Of a DNA stretch of 64,000 bases, positions 1-9,241 are shown one piece after another. This DNA is from Lysobacterales bacterium 66-474. Its GTDB lineage: Bacteria; Pseudomonadota; Gammaproteobacteria; Xanthomonadales; Rhodanobacteraceae. The notes beneath the pieces were generated by a model. The model had not been told where the DNA came from. It did no database searches and saw nothing but the letters and a program-made list of their open reading frames with translations. Within the stretch, counting starts at the first letter, position 1; every line of letters begins with the position of its first letter. The position numbers and the translations under genes are program-made. The stretch spans positions 62,001 to 126,000 of the forward strand of contig MKWP01000004.1 in NCBI GenBank assembly GCA_001899805.1. Direction: 5' to 3'.

Positions 1-796
1 CCTGCAGCGCAAAAATGTCGCTGGTGTCGCGGTCGTAACGTTCGGCCCAGATGTGCCCGTTGTCTTCGCAGTCCACCAGCTGGGCGCTGATCCTCACCCG
101 GCCGCCGGCCTTGCGCACGCTGCCTTCCAGTACATGCGTGACCTTCATTTCGCGGACGAGCTGGGGCACGTCCAGTTTTTCGCCCTTGTACTGGAAGGCG
201 CTGTTGCGCGAAATGATGCGCAGCGAGGAAACCTTGCTGAGGTCGGTGATGATGTCTTCGGTGATGCCGTCGCTGAAATATTCCTGGTCCGGATCCCCGC
301 TCATGTTGGCGAACGGCAGCACGCAGACGGTGTAGCGCGGGGACGGTTTCTTGTCGGAGGAGGCGGCCGGCGCATCGGCCGGTTTCGCGGCCTGCGTCGC
401 TTGCGAACGCTCGATCATCGTGGCCAGCGCGTGCAGGCACTCCTGCACGGCGGGGTGCGCCGAGTCCTCGCGCCAACCATCGAGGTCGGTGGTGTGGATC
501 GCGCGCACGTCGATCGGCAGCCGTGCCTGGTCGAAACGCACCGGCACCAGGATTCCGCGTTCGGCCGCGTCGCGCGCTTCGCCGCGCACCCAGCGCGATA
601 CCACCGACGTCGGCGTCCACACCACCAGAACAGCCTTGGCTGCCTGCAGCTCGGTGTCGATCTCGTCGTCGAACTCCCGGCCCGGGCTGATCTCCGGATC
701 CCACCACACCGACCAGCCCTTGGACTCGATCGCGGCCACCAGCGGCGCGACGCGGGCCTTGTCGGCGCGGGCATAGGAGATGAAGACGTCAGCCAT
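1..796 (-). CDS. TIR-TolB-like-TPR protein, paralogue 4 (3' end beyond window)
   Basis: Leftmost and last-transcribed of four tandem paralogues; about 265 residues are visible and the C-terminus is cut by the window edge, so it is partial here rather than broken. It starts MADVFISYARADKARV, identical in layout to its neighbours, and the start ATG is 30 nt after the stop of the next gene upstream. Residues 1-130 form a TIR domain with the segment SRWVRGEA, which carries the W-x3-E arrangement of the catalytic glutamate in NADase TIR proteins. A Pro/Ala/Lys linker follows, then a TolB-like domain (VCVLPFANMSGDPDQEYFSD onward). The TPR region expected from the paralogues lies outside the window. 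Enzyme activity is inferred from the motif only. Confidence 0.85.
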   Translation of the reverse strand, partial: MADVFISYARADKARVAPLVAAIESKGWSVWWDPEISPGREFDDEIDTELQAAKAVLVVWTPTSVVSRWVRGEARDAAERGILVPVRFDQARLPIDVRAIHTTDLDGWREDSAHPAVQECLHALATMIERSQATQAAKPADAPAASSDKKPSPRYTVCVLPFANMSGDPDQEYFSDGITEDIITDLSKVSSLRIISRNSAFQYKGEKLDVPQLVREMKVTHVLEGSVRKAGGRVRISAQLVDCEDNGHIWAERYDRDTSDIFALQ

Positions 797-826
797 GGCG
801 ATCGCCTTTGCCAAGGTTCGCGCACA

Positions 827-2614
827 TCAAGCAGCCTCCGGAGCGGGCGGCGTTGTCGACTTCGCCGCGGCAAGCCGCGCTTCGGCGGCGGCGACCATGG
901 CCTGGTAGCGCGGGTCGTCGCGCAACGACTCAAAGTCCGGGTCGGCCTTGGCGTAAGGAAGGAATTCTCCCGTAATCGTCGCCAGCACCGGGCCAAGCAT
1001 CTCCAAAGCGGCGTGCGTGTCGTGCAAGTACACGCAAAGCGTGCACGCAAAGTTGTAACGCATCTTCCAGTCGTCAGGGTCGATCAGCAGCGCCCGATTC
1101 ATGCGCCCCTTGGCACGCTCGGCCTCGCCCATCGCTGCCAATGCGTGCGCGCTGTACGCCATCACGCCGGAATTCCCCTGGTCGCGGCCGAGCACCGCAT
1201 CCGCGCGCTTGAGCGCCACTTCGGCAGCCCGCAGTACGCCGTCCGTGTTGCCCAGTGCGCGATATGCACTAACCAGCATCATCGCCGAATTGACGTCCGA
1301 CTCCATCAGGGCGATCGCCTTCTCATAGTGCTTCACGGCATCATCGAACCGGTGCTGCTGGTACGCCAGTCGCCCGGCCGTACGGTTGGCTTCGTAGGAT
1401 TCGGGATCAAGGGAAAGCGCCGTGCCAACCTCGGCGATCGCGTCATCCATAGCGCCCCTCTTCTGCAGAATCTGCGCCTTGACCGCATGGGCCTCGGCCG
1501 ACTTCGCGTCAAGCGCCAAGGCGCGCTCCGCAGCGGCCATCCCGTCGTCAGTTCCCACATTCACGTCACGAAGGTTCGTGTATCCCGCCGCCATCAGGGC
1601 CCAAGCCTGGGCATACCCCGGATCGAGGCCTGTTGCACGCAAGCACGTTCGCACGATGGCCTGGGATGCGCGCACGCCTTCGAGGTTGGTGATGTAGATC
1701 TGGCGTGCCATCAAGTACAGGTCGTGCGCTTCAACGCTCTCGGTACCGCGATGCTCGATGGCTTTTTTTTCCTCGGGCAACAAGCGCAGCCGCAAGGCCT
1801 TGACGATCGCATGCGAGATCTCATCCTGGATCGCGAAGATGTCGCTGGCGTCGCGGTCATAGCGGTCGGCCCACACATGCTGGCTGGTGGCGCCATCGAT
1901 CAACTGCGCGGTGATCCGCAGCCTGCCACCGGCCCTCCGAACGCTGCCTTCCATGATGTGCGTGACCTTGGCCTCTTGCGCGACCTTTTGCACCTCGATC
2001 TGCTTGCCCTTGTACAGGAATGAATCGTTGCGCGAGACGACGCCAAGGGCGGAGACCTTGCTCAAGTCGGTGATGATGTCCTCGGTGATGCCGTCGCTGA
2101 AGTATTCCTGCTCGGGGTCGCCGCTCATGTTGAGGAAAGGCAAGACGCAGATCGAATAGTGGGGCGTCTTTTCGACCTGCGGCTTCGCGGCGGCCGCTTC
2201 CTTTCCGGCTTGCGCGGCCTGTGCGCGCGCGATCATCCCGCCCAGCGCGCGCAGGCATTCCTGCACCGCCGGATTGGCCGGGTCCTGGCGCCAGTCGTCG
2301 AGGTCGGTGGTGTGGATTGCGCGCACGTCCATGGGCAGCTTGGCCTGCTCGAAGCGCACCGGAACGAGAATCCCGCGCTCGGCCGCCTCGCGCGCCTCAC
2401 CGCGCACCCAACGCGAGGCCACGGAAGTTGGCGTCCAGATCACCAGCACCGCATTGGCCGACTCGATCTCGACTTCGATCTGGTCGTCGAACTCCTGTCC
2501 GGGGCTGATCTCCGGATCCCACCACACCGACCAGCCTTTCGCCTCGATCGCGGCCACCAGCGGCGCGACACGGGCCTTGTCGGCGCGGGCGTAGGAAACG
2601 AAGACGTCAGCCAT
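827..2614 (-). CDS. TIR-TolB-like-TPR protein, paralogue 3
   Basis: About 595 residues. The start is the ATG of MADVFVSYARADK, chosen because all four paralogues share exactly this N-terminus; an in-frame ATG 18 codons upstream lies inside the preceding gene. That preceding gene ends with a TGA inside ATGGCTGA, giving an 8-nt overlap and probable translational coupling. Domains: TIR about 1-130 with WVRGE (W-x3-E); a variable linker; a TolB-like domain about 150-275 beginning YSICVLPFLNMSGDPEQEYF; then TPR-type helical repeats to the end. No signal peptide or membrane segment is evident, so it is probably cytoplasmic. The TIR family can hydrolyse or cyclise NAD; the TolB-like plus TPR tail is usually found behind CadC-type DNA-binding or cyclase domains. 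Its biological role is unknown. Confidence 0.9.
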   Translation of the reverse strand: MADVFVSYARADKARVAPLVAAIEAKGWSVWWDPEISPGQEFDDQIEVEIESANAVLVIWTPTSVASRWVRGEAREAAERGILVPVRFEQAKLPMDVRAIHTTDLDDWRQDPANPAVQECLRALGGMIARAQAAQAGKEAAAAKPQVEKTPHYSICVLPFLNMSGDPEQEYFSDGITEDIITDLSKVSALGVVSRNDSFLYKGKQIEVQKVAQEAKVTHIMEGSVRRAGGRLRITAQLIDGATSQHVWADRYDRDASDIFAIQDEISHAIVKALRLRLLPEEKKAIEHRGTESVEAHDLYLMARQIYITNLEGVRASQAIVRTCLRATGLDPGYAQAWALMAAGYTNLRDVNVGTDDGMAAAERALALDAKSAEAHAVKAQILQKRGAMDDAIAEVGTALSLDPESYEANRTAGRLAYQQHRFDDAVKHYEKAIALMESDVNSAMMLVSAYRALGNTDGVLRAAEVALKRADAVLGRDQGNSGVMAYSAHALAAMGEAERAKGRMNRALLIDPDDWKMRYNFACTLCVYLHDTHAALEMLGPVLATITGEFLPYAKADPDFESLRDDPRYQAMVAAAEARLAAAKSTTPPAPEAA

Positions 2615-4421
2615 GGCCGTCGGCTCCCTGCGCGGTCGCCTCGGGAGTTGCGGATTTGGCTGCCGCAAGCCGCGCTTCGGCGGCCACGATCAAGGACTGC
2701 CAACGCGGGTCGTCGTGCAGGGATGCGAAATCCGGATCGGCCTTTGCGTAGGGCAGGAAAGCGTCCGAAATGGTGTCGAACAAGGGCGAGAGCATTGCCA
2801 GCGCGGCGTCCTTGTCCTTGAAACGCACGTTCAACATGCACGCGAAGTTGTAACGCATGTTGAAATTGTCCGGGTCAATCAGCAGCGCGCGCTCCATGCG
2901 TGCCTTGGCGCGCTCGGCCTCGCCGAGCGCGGCGAGAGCGGTCACGCTGTAGGCGATGGCTGTGCAATTGTTCGGGTCGTGTGCCAGGACGGCCTCGACA
3001 CGCTTGAGCGTCAATTCAGCGGCGCGGCGGATGCCTGCGGCGTCGTTCACTGCGGTGTAGCAACTGATCAGCATGAATTGCGAATTGACGTCCGCATCCA
3101 TCAGCGCAGCCGCCTTTTCGTAGAAAAGGGCCGCATCGTCGTACCTGTGGCGCTGGTAGCTCAAGCGCGCGGCCGAGCGGTTGACTTCGTAGGATTCGGG
3201 ATCGAGCTTGAGCGCCATGTCGGCCTCGATTGCGGCCGCCTCAAGATCGCCCTCGATTTGCAGGAGCTGCGCCTTGACCGCGTGGGCCTCGGCCAGGTTC
3301 GGGTCCAGCGCGAGCGCACGTTCCGCCGCAGCCATGCCATCCCTGGATTTCCCCTTTTCCGCTTCGAACCATTGCCGGTAACCGGCCGCCATCAGCGCCC
3401 AGGCCTGCGCGTAGAGAGGATCGATATCGGTCGCGCGCTTGCACAGGCGCACGATGGCTTGCGCCGAGCGCTCGTCCTGCTCCTGGCTGGTCACGTAGGT
3501 CTGCCGCGCCATCAGGTAGAGGTTGTAGGCATCGGCGCTGCCGGTGCCACGGTGCTCGATGGCCTTCTTTTCCTCGGGCAGCAATCGCAGTTTCAGCGCC
3601 TTCACGATGGCCTGCGAAATTTCGTCCTGGATCGCGAAGATGTCGCTGGCGTCGCGATCGTAGCGCTCCGCCCAGACGTGGTCGTTGCCTTGCGCTTCCA
3701 CCAGTTGCGCATTGATTCGTACCCGGCCGCCGGCTTTGCGTACGCTGCCCTCCAGCACATGGCTCACCTTGAGCTCACGTGCAACCTTGGGGGTGTCAAC
3801 GTTCTTGCCCTTGTACTGGAAGGCACTGTTGCGCGAAATGATTCGCAGGGCCGAGACCTTGCTCAGGTCGGTGATGATGTCCTCGGTGATGCCGTCGCTG
3901 AAATACTCCTGCTCCGGTTCGCCGCTCATGTTGGTAAACGGCAGCACACAGATCGAGAAACGCGCGGGATCCCGCGCGGACGGAGCCGCGGCAGGAACGC
4001 TCGCTGCCTTCATGGATTGCGCAGCTTGCGTGCGGGCGATCATGGCCGTGAGCGCACGCAGGCATTCCTGCATGGAGGCGCTCGCGTGGTCTTCGCGCCA
4101 GTCGTCGAGGTCGGTGGTGTGGATCGCACGCACGTCCATCGGCAACTTGGCCTGCTCGAAACGCACGGGAACGAGTATCCCGCGCTCGGCCGCCTCGCGC
4201 GCTTCCCCGCGCACCCAGCGCGACACCACGGAAGTCGGGGTCCACACCACCAGCACGGCCTTCGCCGCATTGATCTCGGCATCGATCTGGTCGTCGAACT
4301 CCTGGCCGGGATTGATTTCCGGATCCCACCACACCGACCAACCCCTGGCTTCGAGCGCGGCCACCAGCGGCGCGACGCGGGCCTTGTCCGCACGGGCATA
4401 GGAAACGAAGACGTCAGCCAT
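2607..4421 (-). CDS. TIR-TolB-like-TPR protein, paralogue 2
   Basis: 604 residues beginning MADVFVSYARADKARVAPLV. The TIR domain (about 1-130) includes WWDPEINPGQEFDDQID and SRWVRGEAREAAERG, so the W-x3-E glutamate is present. A linker rich in Ala, Ser and Pro leads to the TolB-like domain (FSICVLPFTNMSGEPEQEYF) and to tandem TPR-like helices with recurring alanine-rich pairs. Its TGA overlaps the ATG of paralogue 3 by 8 nt, while 87 nt separate it from paralogue 1 upstream, so the four genes probably form one transcription unit. The TIR part is nearly the same as in its neighbours; the TPR part has diverged more. Substrate and trigger cannot be told from sequence. Confidence 0.9.
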   Translation of the reverse strand: MADVFVSYARADKARVAPLVAALEARGWSVWWDPEINPGQEFDDQIDAEINAAKAVLVVWTPTSVVSRWVRGEAREAAERGILVPVRFEQAKLPMDVRAIHTTDLDDWREDHASASMQECLRALTAMIARTQAAQSMKAASVPAAAPSARDPARFSICVLPFTNMSGEPEQEYFSDGITEDIITDLSKVSALRIISRNSAFQYKGKNVDTPKVARELKVSHVLEGSVRKAGGRVRINAQLVEAQGNDHVWAERYDRDASDIFAIQDEISQAIVKALKLRLLPEEKKAIEHRGTGSADAYNLYLMARQTYVTSQEQDERSAQAIVRLCKRATDIDPLYAQAWALMAAGYRQWFEAEKGKSRDGMAAAERALALDPNLAEAHAVKAQLLQIEGDLEAAAIEADMALKLDPESYEVNRSAARLSYQRHRYDDAALFYEKAAALMDADVNSQFMLISCYTAVNDAAGIRRAAELTLKRVEAVLAHDPNNCTAIAYSVTALAALGEAERAKARMERALLIDPDNFNMRYNFACMLNVRFKDKDAALAMLSPLFDTISDAFLPYAKADPDFASLHDDPRWQSLIVAAEARLAAAKSATPEATAQGADGHG

Positions 4422-4508
4422 GGGAACAGCCCCTGTTGCCGCTGGACGTCGCTGCCATCCGGCGCGTGCGTGTCGTGGCCGATGGCAAACCCACCGCGTT
4501 CGCGCCGA

Positions 4509-6299
4509 TCATGCAACCTCCGGCGCGGGCGGTGCCGCCGATTCCGTGGCCGCAAGGCGCGCTTCGGCAGCGGCGACCATGGCCTGGTAGCGCGGGTCGT
4601 CGTGCAACAGCGTCAAGTCCGGATCGGCCTTGGCATAGGGTAAAAATGCATCCGTGATCTTCGCGAATACGGGCTCCAGCATCTTCAGCGCTGCATCCTT
4701 GTCCTGCAAATCCGTGCACAGCATGCACGCGAAGTTGTAGCGCATGGTGGTGTTGTCGGGATCGATCATCATCGCGCGGCGCATGCGCGCCTTGGCGCGT
4801 TCGCCTTCGCCCAGCGCCATGAGCGCATAGGCGCTGTACGCCATGATCCCTGCATTGCTGGAATCCTTGGCCAGCGCCGCGTCCGCACGCTTGAGCAACG
4901 CCTCGGCGGCACGGTGCGTGTTGGTCTTGTCTCCCAAGGCCTTGTAGGAGCTGAGCGTGAGCAGCGATGAGTTGACATCTGCTTCCATCAACGACGATGC
5001 CTTCTCGTAATACCGGATCGCATCGCGGAACTTGTGCAGGCGATAATTGAGGCGCCCCGCCGCGCGATTGGCCTCATAGGATTCCGGGTCGAGCTTCAGA
5101 GCAGTGGCCACTTCCGCTGCCGCACCGTCGGTATCCCCCGCGTTGGTCAGGATGTACGCCTTGACGGCATGCGCTTCGACGAGGTCAGGATCCAGCGCCA
5201 GCGCCTTTTCCGCCGCCGCCATGCCATCTTCGACGTCCTTGCCGTATTCACGCAAGCTGCGGTACGCCATCGCCATCAATGCCCACGCTCGCGCATACGC
5301 CGGGTCGATCTCGGTAGCGCTCGTACAGATGCGGATGATCGTATGCGCCGAGCGCGTATCACCTTCCGAGGTCGTCACATGGAGCTGCCGCGCCATCAGG
5401 TACAGGTCGTGCGCCTCGACGTTGTCGGTGCCGCGGTGCTCGATGGCCTTCTTTTCCGCGGGCAACAGGCTCAGCTTCAACGCCTTGACGATGGCTTGCG
5501 AAATTTCGTCCTGGATCGCGAAGATGTCGCTGGCGTCGCGATCGTAGCGCTCGGCCCAGACGTGGTTGTAGGTTGCGCCATCGATCAACTGGGCGTTGAT
5601 GCGGATCCGCCCGCCGGCCTTGCGTACGCTGCCCTCCAGCACGTGCGTGACCTTCAATTCACGCACAACCCTGGGGATATCGATGTGTTTGTCCTTGTAG
5701 CTGAAGGCGATGTTGCTGGCGGTCACGGCGAGCGCCGAAACCTTGCTCAGGTCGGTCGTGATGTCCTCGGTCATGCCGTCGCTGAAGTATTCCTGCTCGG
5801 CGTCGCCGCTCATGTTGGTGAAGGGCAGCACGCAGACCGAGAATTTCGGTCTGGGCTTTTCCGGCGCCGGCGCCGCGGGCGGCGCCTCCTGCGCAGCTTG
5901 CGCCTGCGCCCGCGCAATCATGGTGGCGAGCGCCTTCAGGCACTCCTGCATCGATGCACTCTCGGCGTTCCCACCCCAGTCGTCCAGGTCGGTCGTATGG
6001 ATCGCGCGCACATCCATCGGCAGGCGCGCCTGCTCGAAACGCACCGGAACCAGGATCCCGCGCTCCGCAGCCTCGCGCGCCTCGCCACGCACCCAGCGCG
6101 AGGCCACCGAGGTCGGGGTCCACACCACCAGTACGGCTTTGGCGGCGTCGATCTCGGCGTCGATCTGGTCGTCGAATTCCTGGCCCGGCGTGATTTCGGG
6201 ATCCCACCAGACCGACCAGCCCCTGGCCTCGATCGCGGACACCAAGGGGGCGACGCGCGCCTTGTCGGCGCGGGCGTAGGAAATGAAAACGTCAGCCAT
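4509..6299 (-). CDS. TIR-TolB-like-TPR protein, paralogue 1 (promoter-proximal)
   Basis: 596 residues from the ATG of MADVFISYARADK; a more upstream ATG would add 19 residues absent from the paralogues. TIR domain residues 1-130: strand VFISYAR at 4-10, WWDPEITPGQEFD near 31-43, VLVVWTPTS at 56-64 and SRWVRGE with W69 and E73 matching the W-x3-E of SARM1-type NADases. A linker of about 25 residues (QEAPPAAPAPEKPRP) joins the TolB-like domain, about 153-275. TPR-like helices fill about 300-590. As the first gene after the intergenic region it should carry the promoter of the array. COG5616-type TolB-like/TPR tails normally accompany wHTH or cyclase modules; here the N-terminal module is TIR instead. 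Confidence 0.9.
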   Translation of the reverse strand: MADVFISYARADKARVAPLVSAIEARGWSVWWDPEITPGQEFDDQIDAEIDAAKAVLVVWTPTSVASRWVRGEAREAAERGILVPVRFEQARLPMDVRAIHTTDLDDWGGNAESASMQECLKALATMIARAQAQAAQEAPPAAPAPEKPRPKFSVCVLPFTNMSGDAEQEYFSDGMTEDITTDLSKVSALAVTASNIAFSYKDKHIDIPRVVRELKVTHVLEGSVRKAGGRIRINAQLIDGATYNHVWAERYDRDASDIFAIQDEISQAIVKALKLSLLPAEKKAIEHRGTDNVEAHDLYLMARQLHVTTSEGDTRSAHTIIRICTSATEIDPAYARAWALMAMAYRSLREYGKDVEDGMAAAEKALALDPDLVEAHAVKAYILTNAGDTDGAAAEVATALKLDPESYEANRAAGRLNYRLHKFRDAIRYYEKASSLMEADVNSSLLTLSSYKALGDKTNTHRAAEALLKRADAALAKDSSNAGIMAYSAYALMALGEGERAKARMRRAMMIDPDNTTMRYNFACMLCTDLQDKDAALKMLEPVFAKITDAFLPYAKADPDLTLLHDDPRYQAMVAAAEARLAATESAAPPAPEVA

Positions 6300-6359
6300 T
6301 CCGATCAACCCCCAAAAATGAGGCCGGGCGCCGCGGACCTTCCGATTTCCAAGCATAAC

Positions 6360-6373
6360 GTGATACAGGTCAC
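6360..6373. promoter_or_regulatory. Candidate CRP/Clp-binding site (GTGA-N6-TCAC)
   Basis: GTGATACAGGTCAC is a symmetric GTGA-N6-TCAC core, followed by A so that the right half is a full TCACA; the left half has C in place of the first T of TGTGA. It lies between the TIR array, which reads left, and the HNH gene, which reads right, about 60 nt from the array's first start codon. The same window encodes a Clp-type CRP homologue (59848-60543), whose family recognises this half-site. Occupancy and sign of regulation are inference. Confidence 0.45.
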
Positions 6374-6448
6374 AGAGTCACCGACGGCCGGGGGGCGGCG
6401 GACCCTCGCTAACGCCCTTTTGGCGATTTGTTCTATGCTGCGCGGATC

Positions 6449-7069
6449 ATGGATTCGCACACAGCCGAGATCATCGAACATCCCGCCTTCGCCCGCGCCG
6501 ACCTGCACTCGACACGCGTGTTGTCGCTGGATGCCGCCGGCCGCATCCTCGACTGGATCAGTTGGCAGGACGCGGCGTGCCTGTACGTGCGCGACGCGGT
6601 GGCGTGGACGCTCGGTGAAGCGTGCCTCACCCTGCACGGCGGGTTCCAGCGCGACAGCGGGGACCAAAGCATCCTGCTGCTGCACCCGATCGTCGCCAGC
6701 CGCGGCCAGTGCCACAGCGGCGCGGTCGATCCTTCGCCCGCGCTCAGCAACGCCGCGCTGTTCGCGCGCGACCGCTACCTGTGCCTGTACTGCGGGCGTC
6801 ACTGCAGCCGCGGCGAACTCACCCGCGACCATGTGCTGCCACTTTCTCGCGGCGGACGCGACGTGTGGGAGAACGTGGTTTCGGCGTGCCTGGCCTGCAA
6901 CCTCAGGAAGGGCGGGCGCACGCCGCAGCAGGCCGGCATGCCGCTGCTGGCGATCCCGTACAAGCCGAGCTGGGTCGAGCACCTGATCCTCTGCAACCGC
7001 AACATCCTGGCCGACCAGATGGAATTCCTGGTCCATCATCTGCCGAGGGATCGCCGCCCGGCGGCATGA
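6449..7069 (+). CDS. HNH endonuclease family protein
   Basis: 206 residues from the ATG of MDSHTAEIIEHP; another in-frame ATG lies 21 nt upstream (6428), but the nearer start has a GGA stretch just before it. The C-terminal half carries the zinc-braced HNH fold: CLYC (C112, C115), RDHVLPLSRGG (D127, H128), ENVVSACLACNLRKGG (N142, C147, C150, N151). The N-terminal 100 residues are not a domain I recognise. Proteins of this architecture occur as stand-alone chromosomal genes in many proteobacteria with no known substrate. Its location head-to-head with the TIR array is noteworthy but does not prove shared function; it has no partner methylase. Confidence 0.85.
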   Translation: MDSHTAEIIEHPAFARADLHSTRVLSLDAAGRILDWISWQDAACLYVRDAVAWTLGEACLTLHGGFQRDSGDQSILLLHPIVASRGQCHSGAVDPSPALSNAALFARDRYLCLYCGRHCSRGELTRDHVLPLSRGGRDVWENVVSACLACNLRKGGRTPQQAGMPLLAIPYKPSWVEHLILCNRNILADQMEFLVHHLPRDRRPAA

Positions 7070-7180
7070 TCGCGCCGCGTTTTCGCTTGCTGCAACCCGA
7101 ACGGCGAGCGTGACTGCCCTTGGGCGCAGGCGGCGCGCCCGCTATGATGCACCGCAGCAGCCCTTGCTTCGTTGCCTTCC

Positions 7181-9241
7181 ATGACCTCTCAAGACCCGAC
7201 CTCCGCCGCGCCGGATCGTGATCCGGTGCGCGCCGAGAAAAACCAGCCGGGCGACCGCGCAAGCGTGCGCACCGCCGGCAGCACCGAAGGCATGCCTGTC
7301 GCGCCCGCATTGGGCGCGTCGCTCGACCAGGCGAAGATGCCGCTGAAATCGACGCTGGTCGACCGCCGCATCCTGTTGATCTCGGCGCTTGCGATCGTGC
7401 TCGGCGCCGCGGCGGCAGGCGTCGCGCAATTGCTGATGCTGATGATCAACCTGATCACGGACCTGGTGTTCTACGGGCGCATTTCCGACGTGATCGGGCC
7501 GAACGCCCAGCACGGTTCGTTCGTGTTGTCACCCGCGAACAACCAGCTTGGCGCGCTGGTGATCCTGATGCCGGTGATCGGCGGCCTCGCGGCCGGGATC
7601 ATGGCGCGCTGGGGTTCGCGCGCGATCCAGGGCCACGGCATCCCCGAAGCGATGGAACGCATCCTGGAACACGAATCCAACATCCCCGCGCGCGTGACCT
7701 GGCTGAAGCCGTTGTCTTCCGCCGTCGCCATCGGTACCGGCGGCCCGTTCGGTGCCGAAGGTCCGATCATCTCGACCGGCGGCGCGATGGGCTCGCTGAT
7801 CGGCCAGTTGCTGAGCGTGACCGCGCAGGAACGCAAGGTGCTGCTGGCGGCGGGCGCCGCGGCCGGCATGGCGGCGGTGTTCGGCGCGCCGATCGCATCG
7901 GTGGTGATGGCGATCGAACTGCTGCTGTTCGAACTGCGCCCGCGCTCGCTGATTCCCGTGGCATTGGCGGCAGGCATCGCGGTAGGCGTGCGCTACATGA
8001 CCTACGGCGCGCATGCGGTGTTCGCGATGCCCGACGTGAGCGAACCCGGTGGCTGGGCGCTCGGCACCTACATGGTGCTGGGGCTCGCCGTCGGCTACGC
8101 CAGTGTGTGGGTGACCCGCGCCGTGTACGGGGTGGAAGACCTGTTCGCGAAATTGCCGATCCACTGGATGTGGTGGCCGGCGCTGGGCGCGGTGGTGGCC
8201 GGCGTGGTCGGCTGGATCTCGCCGCACACCCTCGGCGTCGGCTACGACAACATCGACGCGCTGGTGTCGGGCGACTTCGCGAACTTCCGCAACTTCGGCG
8301 TGATCGGGCAAGTCAACGACAACGGCACGATCCACGTCGCGCTGCTGATCGTCGCCGGTTTCGGCTTGCTGAAATTCATTTCCTGGGTGATCTCTCTGGG
8401 CAGCGGTACCTCGGGCGGCACGCTGGCGCCGCTGTTCATGATCGGCGGCTCGATGGGCGCCCTGATCGGCCTCGGCACCGACTACCTGTGGCCGTGGTTC
8501 CACGTCGACCCGCGCATCGCCGCGCTGGTCGGCATGGGCGCGATCTTCGCCGGCTCGTCGCGTGCACTGCTGACGGCCATCATCTTCTGCTACGAAACCA
8601 CGCGACAGCCCGCCGCGTTGCTGCCGCTGCTGGGCGGCTGCACGGCCGCGTACCTGGTGTCGGCGCTGACGATGCGCAGCACCATCATGACCGAAAAAAT
8701 CGAACGCCGCGGTGTGAAGGTGCCGAGCGAATACGCCGCCGATGCGCTGGAGCAAGTGCTGGTCGGCCACGCCTGTACCCGTGACGTGCGCTCGCTGAAG
8801 ACTTCCGACGAGCTGGGTGAAGTGCGGCGCTGGATGGCTTCCGGACGCGAACGCGCGCAGCACCAGGGTTATCCGGTGCTGGACGACGCCGGCCGCGTGC
8901 GCGGCGTGATCACGCGCCGCGACCTGCTGGATCCCGACAAGCCCGGCCTCACCCGCATCGGCGACATGCTGAAACGCGGCCCGATCGTGGTGTTCGAGGA
9001 CCACTCCCTGCGCGAGGCCTCCGACCTGATGGTGGCCGAAAACGTCGGCCGCCTGATCGTCGTCGAACGCAGCAACCCGACCCATATGGTGGGCGTGCTG
9101 ACCCGCAGCGACGTGCTGGCGGCGAACGCCAAGCGCATCCACGAGATGCGCGATATCAGTCGCCAGATCCGCATCCGCCAGACGCTGCGGCGCTTCGGCG
9201 GCCGCGCACGCGGCGCGGACGAAGCCAAGGCGTCGCCATGA
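7181..9241 (+). CDS. ClC-family chloride channel/transporter with CBS pair
   Basis: 686 residues from the ATG of [11 protein letters not shown]; a TTG three codons upstream is possible. Inner-membrane anion channel or Cl-/H+ exchanger. After a hydrophilic N-terminus of 60 residues come about ten to twelve hydrophobic helices up to residue 500. The ClC anion-path motifs are visible: GHGIPEA (151-157), GPFGAEGPI with the gating glutamate at 193, and [11 protein letters not shown]. Two CBS domains follow (about 525-680), a feature of regulated ClC subtypes that bind adenine nucleotides. The stop codon overlaps the start of dxs by four bases (ATGA), so the pair are co-transcribed, although no functional link is obvious. 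Confidence 0.93.
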   Translation: MTSQDPTSAAPDRDPVRAEKNQPGDRASVRTAGSTEGMPVAPALGASLDQAKMPLKSTLVDRRILLISALAIVLGAAAAGVAQLLMLMINLITDLVFYGRISDVIGPNAQHGSFVLSPANNQLGALVILMPVIGGLAAGIMARWGSRAIQGHGIPEAMERILEHESNIPARVTWLKPLSSAVAIGTGGPFGAEGPIISTGGAMGSLIGQLLSVTAQERKVLLAAGAAAGMAAVFGAPIASVVMAIELLLFELRPRSLIPVALAAGIAVGVRYMTYGAHAVFAMPDVSEPGGWALGTYMVLGLAVGYASVWVTRAVYGVEDLFAKLPIHWMWWPALGAVVAGVVGWISPHTLGVGYDNIDALVSGDFANFRNFGVIGQVNDNGTIHVALLIVAGFGLLKFISWVISLGSGTSGGTLAPLFMIGGSMGALIGLGTDYLWPWFHVDPRIAALVGMGAIFAGSSRALLTAIIFCYETTRQPAALLPLLGGCTAAYLVSALTMRSTIMTEKIERRGVKVPSEYAADALEQVLVGHACTRDVRSLKTSDELGEVRRWMASGRERAQHQGYPVLDDAGRVRGVITRRDLLDPDKPGLTRIGDMLKRGPIVVFEDHSLREASDLMVAENVGRLIVVERSNPTHMVGVLTRSDVLAANAKRIHEMRDISRQIRIRQTLRRFGGRARGADEAKASP

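Noticed and set aside
53-2023. Long plus-strand frames opposite the TIR array (also 2613-4643 and 5034-6986)
   Set aside because: Arg/His/Gly-rich low-complexity translations repeating with the same period as the paralogues on the other strand; typical antisense shadows of high-GC genes.
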